NCBI GenBank assembly: GCA_000320545.1
Contig: ADNK01003025.1
Span: 1-64,000, forward strand
DNA length: 64,000 bases
Direction: 5' to 3'
Source: Bigelowiella natans CCMP2755
Lineage: Eukaryota; Cercozoa; Chlorarachniophyceae
Shown here: piece after piece, positions 61,101 to 64,000 of the stretch
How positions within the stretch are numbered: position 1 is the first letter of the stretch
Layout of the letters: each line of letters begins with the position of its first letter
Program-made: the position numbers and the translations under genes
The notes under the pieces: model-generated
Seen by the model: only the letters and a program-made list of their open reading frames with translations
Database searches by the model: none
What the model was told of the DNA's origin: nothing

Positions 61101-64000
61101 AAGTTCATTGAGTCTAACGTATGGAAGACTCTCAATGCGAGAACTTCAATCATGAACATTTCATCAGATATCAAAGTCACGAAGAAACATCTCAAGCTTG
61201 AGGTTTTCAACCTCTTGACTGTGGATGCTGGAGTTTATGTTCAATCAGAGACTCAAAACATATACGTGAAGCAATTCCCAAGTCTTCGCATTGATATGAG
61301 TACCCCTGTAACTTGGAAGAGCGCAGGCGATCTTACTTTCGAAGCACCTATTGACATATATGGAACTGCATCTTTGATGTTCGAAAGTGATAGCGACGAG
61401 GATGCAAGTGGTACAACATCATTCACAAGTCCAATTACTGTGAAAGACAACACCGTAGATTCGATCCATATCACAGCTGCTGATCTGATCTTGGAGTCAT
61501 CTCTCACTGCAAGCCAGGCAAACGTAACGATACACCCATCAAATCACTCTGGTTCAACAATGAGCGTCGGTTCCACTACCCATGGAGGTCTACATCTGAG
61601 TGACACAGAATTGGATCGCATAACCACAACTTCCGCGCTTCTCCTGGGAAGTACTCAAACGGACATTCTCTTCATCAACGGAGCGACTCACTCTGACACA
61701 CCTCAGAATGTATATCTGTTGAGTATGACCCGAACTGAATTCAGAGGAAGCAGCTCCACATTCAAGTCTGATCTATCTATTCATTCTGAGACCGACATCA
61801 AAATCGCAGCTCCACTTGTGGTATCTCCCGGAAAGTTCGTCGGTATAGCAGATAATAATTGCAATGATACCGGACTATTTTCTGTAACTAGTAGCGGTAG
61901 TGTTACAACTCCAATGTCCTTGACAGTTAAGACGCACGACATAGATCTTAAGGGCCAACTGAACTCTGGATCTTCTCCAACTTATTTCTTGGGATGCAAT
62001 GGAATCAACATCGATATCGGAGGCACTGGCACTGAAGGAACCGGTGACATGAAGATTGATCAGTCCGAACTTCGTTTGATTTCCAGTACAAATGCTACCT
62101 TCACCGCTGTCGGCGCCAGTATTCACGTGTACGATACCGTTCTAAGTGACACTACTGACATCAAAGAACGAGTATTCATGCGAGCTGACGCCGATATTTC
62201 ATACCGTGGCTCTACGGTATGGAAGTCCATCCGGGGAATGGCACCAAAAGTAAACATCTCCCAGGATATGAAGGTGACGGAAGGTCATTTGATCATGGAG
62301 TCCAAGGAATACTATGTGCACAAGGATACTTGGATTCAGAGTGAGGCAAACAACATCTACATCGAGGATTCTGCATCTGGTGCGGGTAGTATGATCACTG
62401 AAAGCCCAGTTTACTGGAGGAGCAGTGGAGATATGACCTTTGAAGTACCGATGAAGGTTCTCGGTTCTGGAACCCTCACATTCCAGGCTGACAGCGACGA
62501 GGACAACCTGGGAACTTTGTCTTTTGATTCGACTGCAAGCATCACTGTGTATGACACAGCGGTTCAGGAGTTGACATTCACTGGCGCCGATTTGATTCTG
62601 GAGGCTGATGTTCAAGCAAGACAGGCCAACATTACAATCCAGGTTTCAAACCACACCGGTTCGACAATGAGTGTTGGTACGGGTTCTCTCGGTATGCAAG
62701 TGAGCAATGCTGAGCTTGGTCGTATTAAGTCGGATACATCCGTAATGTTTGGAAGCTCGCAGACTGATAAGTTGTTTGTGGATGCTGCCACTTACACGCA
62801 CACTCCAGTTGATTTGTACTTCGTTGCTATCGACAAGGTTGAGTTCAAGACGGGTGCTTCAAATTTCGCTACCCGTGTTGGTGTGCATTCAGATAAAGAC
62901 ATCACTGTAAGTGCACCTGTGACTACTACTGGTGGTACTATGACCTGGGTTGCAAACGCAGACTGTGGTACTACTACTGGCAGTGGTACATTTACTAAGA
63001 CAGCGTCTGGATCGATCACCACAACAAATAACGCCATGTGGATCGAGGCATATGATGTAGTATTGGCTCCCTCAGGTGGAATCAACACTGGGTCGTCTGC
63101 CCTTCACTTTGTCGGTTGTGGTGTATCCATTGACGTTGGAGGATCTGGATCTCCTCGAACAGGAGAGATGGTTGTTGACCGAAGTGAGCTACAGCTTCTG
63201 ACATCGACGAACCTGACGTTCAATAGCGTCACAAAGAAGATCACAGTGTACGACAATTTAATCACTGATACAACGACAGTTGCAGATCGTGTGACTCTTA
63301 ATGCTCACACAAATATTGACTTTTTGGGTTCGTCGTTCTTCAAATCGTTGCGAAGTTCTTCTCCGATTATCAACATCAAGAATGACTTAAAGGTGACTGA
63401 AGGTCATCTTGTTTTTGAATCGGAAAGGTATAATGTGGATGGTGGTATTTGGATTCAAAGTGAGGCAAAGAACATCTATGTCGAACCACCTAAATCCGCC
63501 ACTGGTAAGATGTTCACAAGCACTCCTGTAACATGGAGGTCTGTAGGCGACTTAACCATTGAAGTACCGATTGACGTGAGCGGCTCTGGCTCGTTCATGA
63601 TGGAAGCAGATTATGACGAGGATGCAGCAGGGACAGTTTCTCTAAGCTCTGGCTCTCATGTAAAGGTTGTTGGAGCAACTGTAGACCAAGTTCTTATTAC
63701 TGCTGCAGATTTCATCCTTGAATCGAATATTATTGGGGCTCAGGCCAATGTTTCTATTCAAACTTCCAACCATTCTTCATCAAGAATTAGTGTGGGAAAT
63801 AACCATGGAGGTATGCACATTAGTGATTCAGAACTTGACCGAATAACTACCACATCGGAGCTTGTTATTGGAAGTCTGCAAACTGATCATGTGATATTTG
63901 ATGGAGCTACCCACGCCGACACCCCCGCTGATGTCTTCGTTGTGACGAACAATCGTGTTGATTTTGTTGGTGTGAAATCTACGTTCGCAACTCGAGTTGG
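36793..64000 (+). CDS. Giant secreted WSC-domain repeat protein, >8,900 aa, incomplete
   Basis: Probable cell-surface or matrix protein. Exon 36793-36862 encodes a signal peptide (MASQRSASLLALLAFLITCC); then 36971-37034, 37248-37438 and one exon from 37568 to beyond 64000. Residues ~139-225 form a Cys-rich WSC domain (YLGCYHDD, FMCINFCKAGGHAYAGV, KCFCGG), a putative glycan binder. About 300-400 residues follow with a beta-propeller-like look. From ~39.1 kb come about 23 modules of ~370 residues (spacing ~1,108 bp). Each contains, in order, DSDEDxxGTLSF, GADLILEA, ANVTIQVSNYT, GGMHLSDAELDRIT, a DADCN turn, GCxxxxIDVGG, a Trp-Lys-Ser element and VQSExxNIYVEP. The strand/turn rhythm suggests a beta-solenoid adhesin. 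The first frame ends at 50976 because of two apparent extra bases (near 50908 and 50922-50925); correcting both restores the module, and that second frame is open to the window edge. Family name unknown; C-terminus not seen. Confidence 0.85.
37119..37160. repeat. (TA)n microsatellite in giant-gene intron
   Basis: TA run in the intron 37035-37247 of the giant protein gene. Confidence 0.9.
55531..56543 (+). repeat. Near-identical 1,013-bp tract, copy A (copy B 62188-63200)
   Basis: Aligned at a constant offset of 6,657 bp with copy B. Only two differences were seen by eye (near 55600 and 55747, both silent). Outside the tract the modules diverge sharply, e.g. right after position 56543/63200. 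Confidence 0.92.
62188..63200 (+). repeat. Near-identical 1,013-bp tract, copy B
   Basis: Partner of 55531-56543, six modules downstream in the same reading frame. Confidence 0.92.

Larger units (their letters stand above)
39130..64000 (+). repeat. Array of ~23 coding modules, ~1.11 kb each
   Basis: The acidic turn motif recurs near 39224, 40285, 41395, 42510, 43610, 44720, 45825, 46945, 48065, 49170, 50285, 51413, 52520, 53640, 54735, 55840, 56950, 58070, 59180, 60290, 61390, 62497 and 63607. The first two modules are the most diverged. The array runs off the window. Confidence 0.92.

Noticed and set aside
1-64000. tRNA, rRNA, CRISPR arrays and bacterial-type promoters or terminators
   Set aside because: Looked for and not seen; the window is intron-bearing eukaryotic DNA.

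Overview
This is a nuclear window from an intron-dense eukaryote, most likely a unicellular protist. GT-AG introns of roughly 50-400 bases interrupt nearly every gene, many exons are very short, and CA, GA, TA and trinucleotide microsatellites are common, mostly inside introns. There are no operons. The lineage cannot be fixed from the sequence. One protein has a signal-peptide-like segment followed by a long basic leader, which would suit an alga with a secondary plastid, but this is only a hint. Gene models below were built by hand by joining exons whose donor, acceptor and reading phase agree.

Layout. 1-1.15 kb: Gag-like ORF of a retroelement (minus). 1.15-2.6 kb: hairpin-rich, non-coding. 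2.6-5.34 kb: 16-exon mitochondrial carrier (minus). 5.8-9.46 kb: DHHC protein acyltransferase (plus). 9.5-11.2 kb: repeats. 11.2-12.86 kb: seven-helix cAMP-receptor-like GPCR (minus), divergent from a polytopic membrane protein of unknown family (plus, 12.98-15.19 kb). 16.8-25.6 kb: 28-exon signalling protein (minus) with the order DEP-DEP-PH-three cyclic-nucleotide-binding domains-RGS. 26.8-31.1 kb: WW/zinc-finger/coiled-coil protein (plus). 32.6-35.3 kb: methylcitrate/citrate synthase family enzyme with a long leader (minus). 36.8 kb to the window end: one giant secreted repeat protein (plus), over 8,900 residues and still open at the edge.

The left half is rich in signalling parts: a GPCR, an RGS protein that should sense cyclic nucleotides, and a palmitoyltransferase. 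This suggests, but does not show, a G-protein/cyclic-nucleotide context. The right end is dominated by a surface or matrix protein with a WSC domain and about 23 copies of a ~370-residue module, almost all in one uninterrupted exon. That exon shows a block duplicated at an offset of six modules, near-identical tracts that suggest gene conversion, and one local two-base frameshift.
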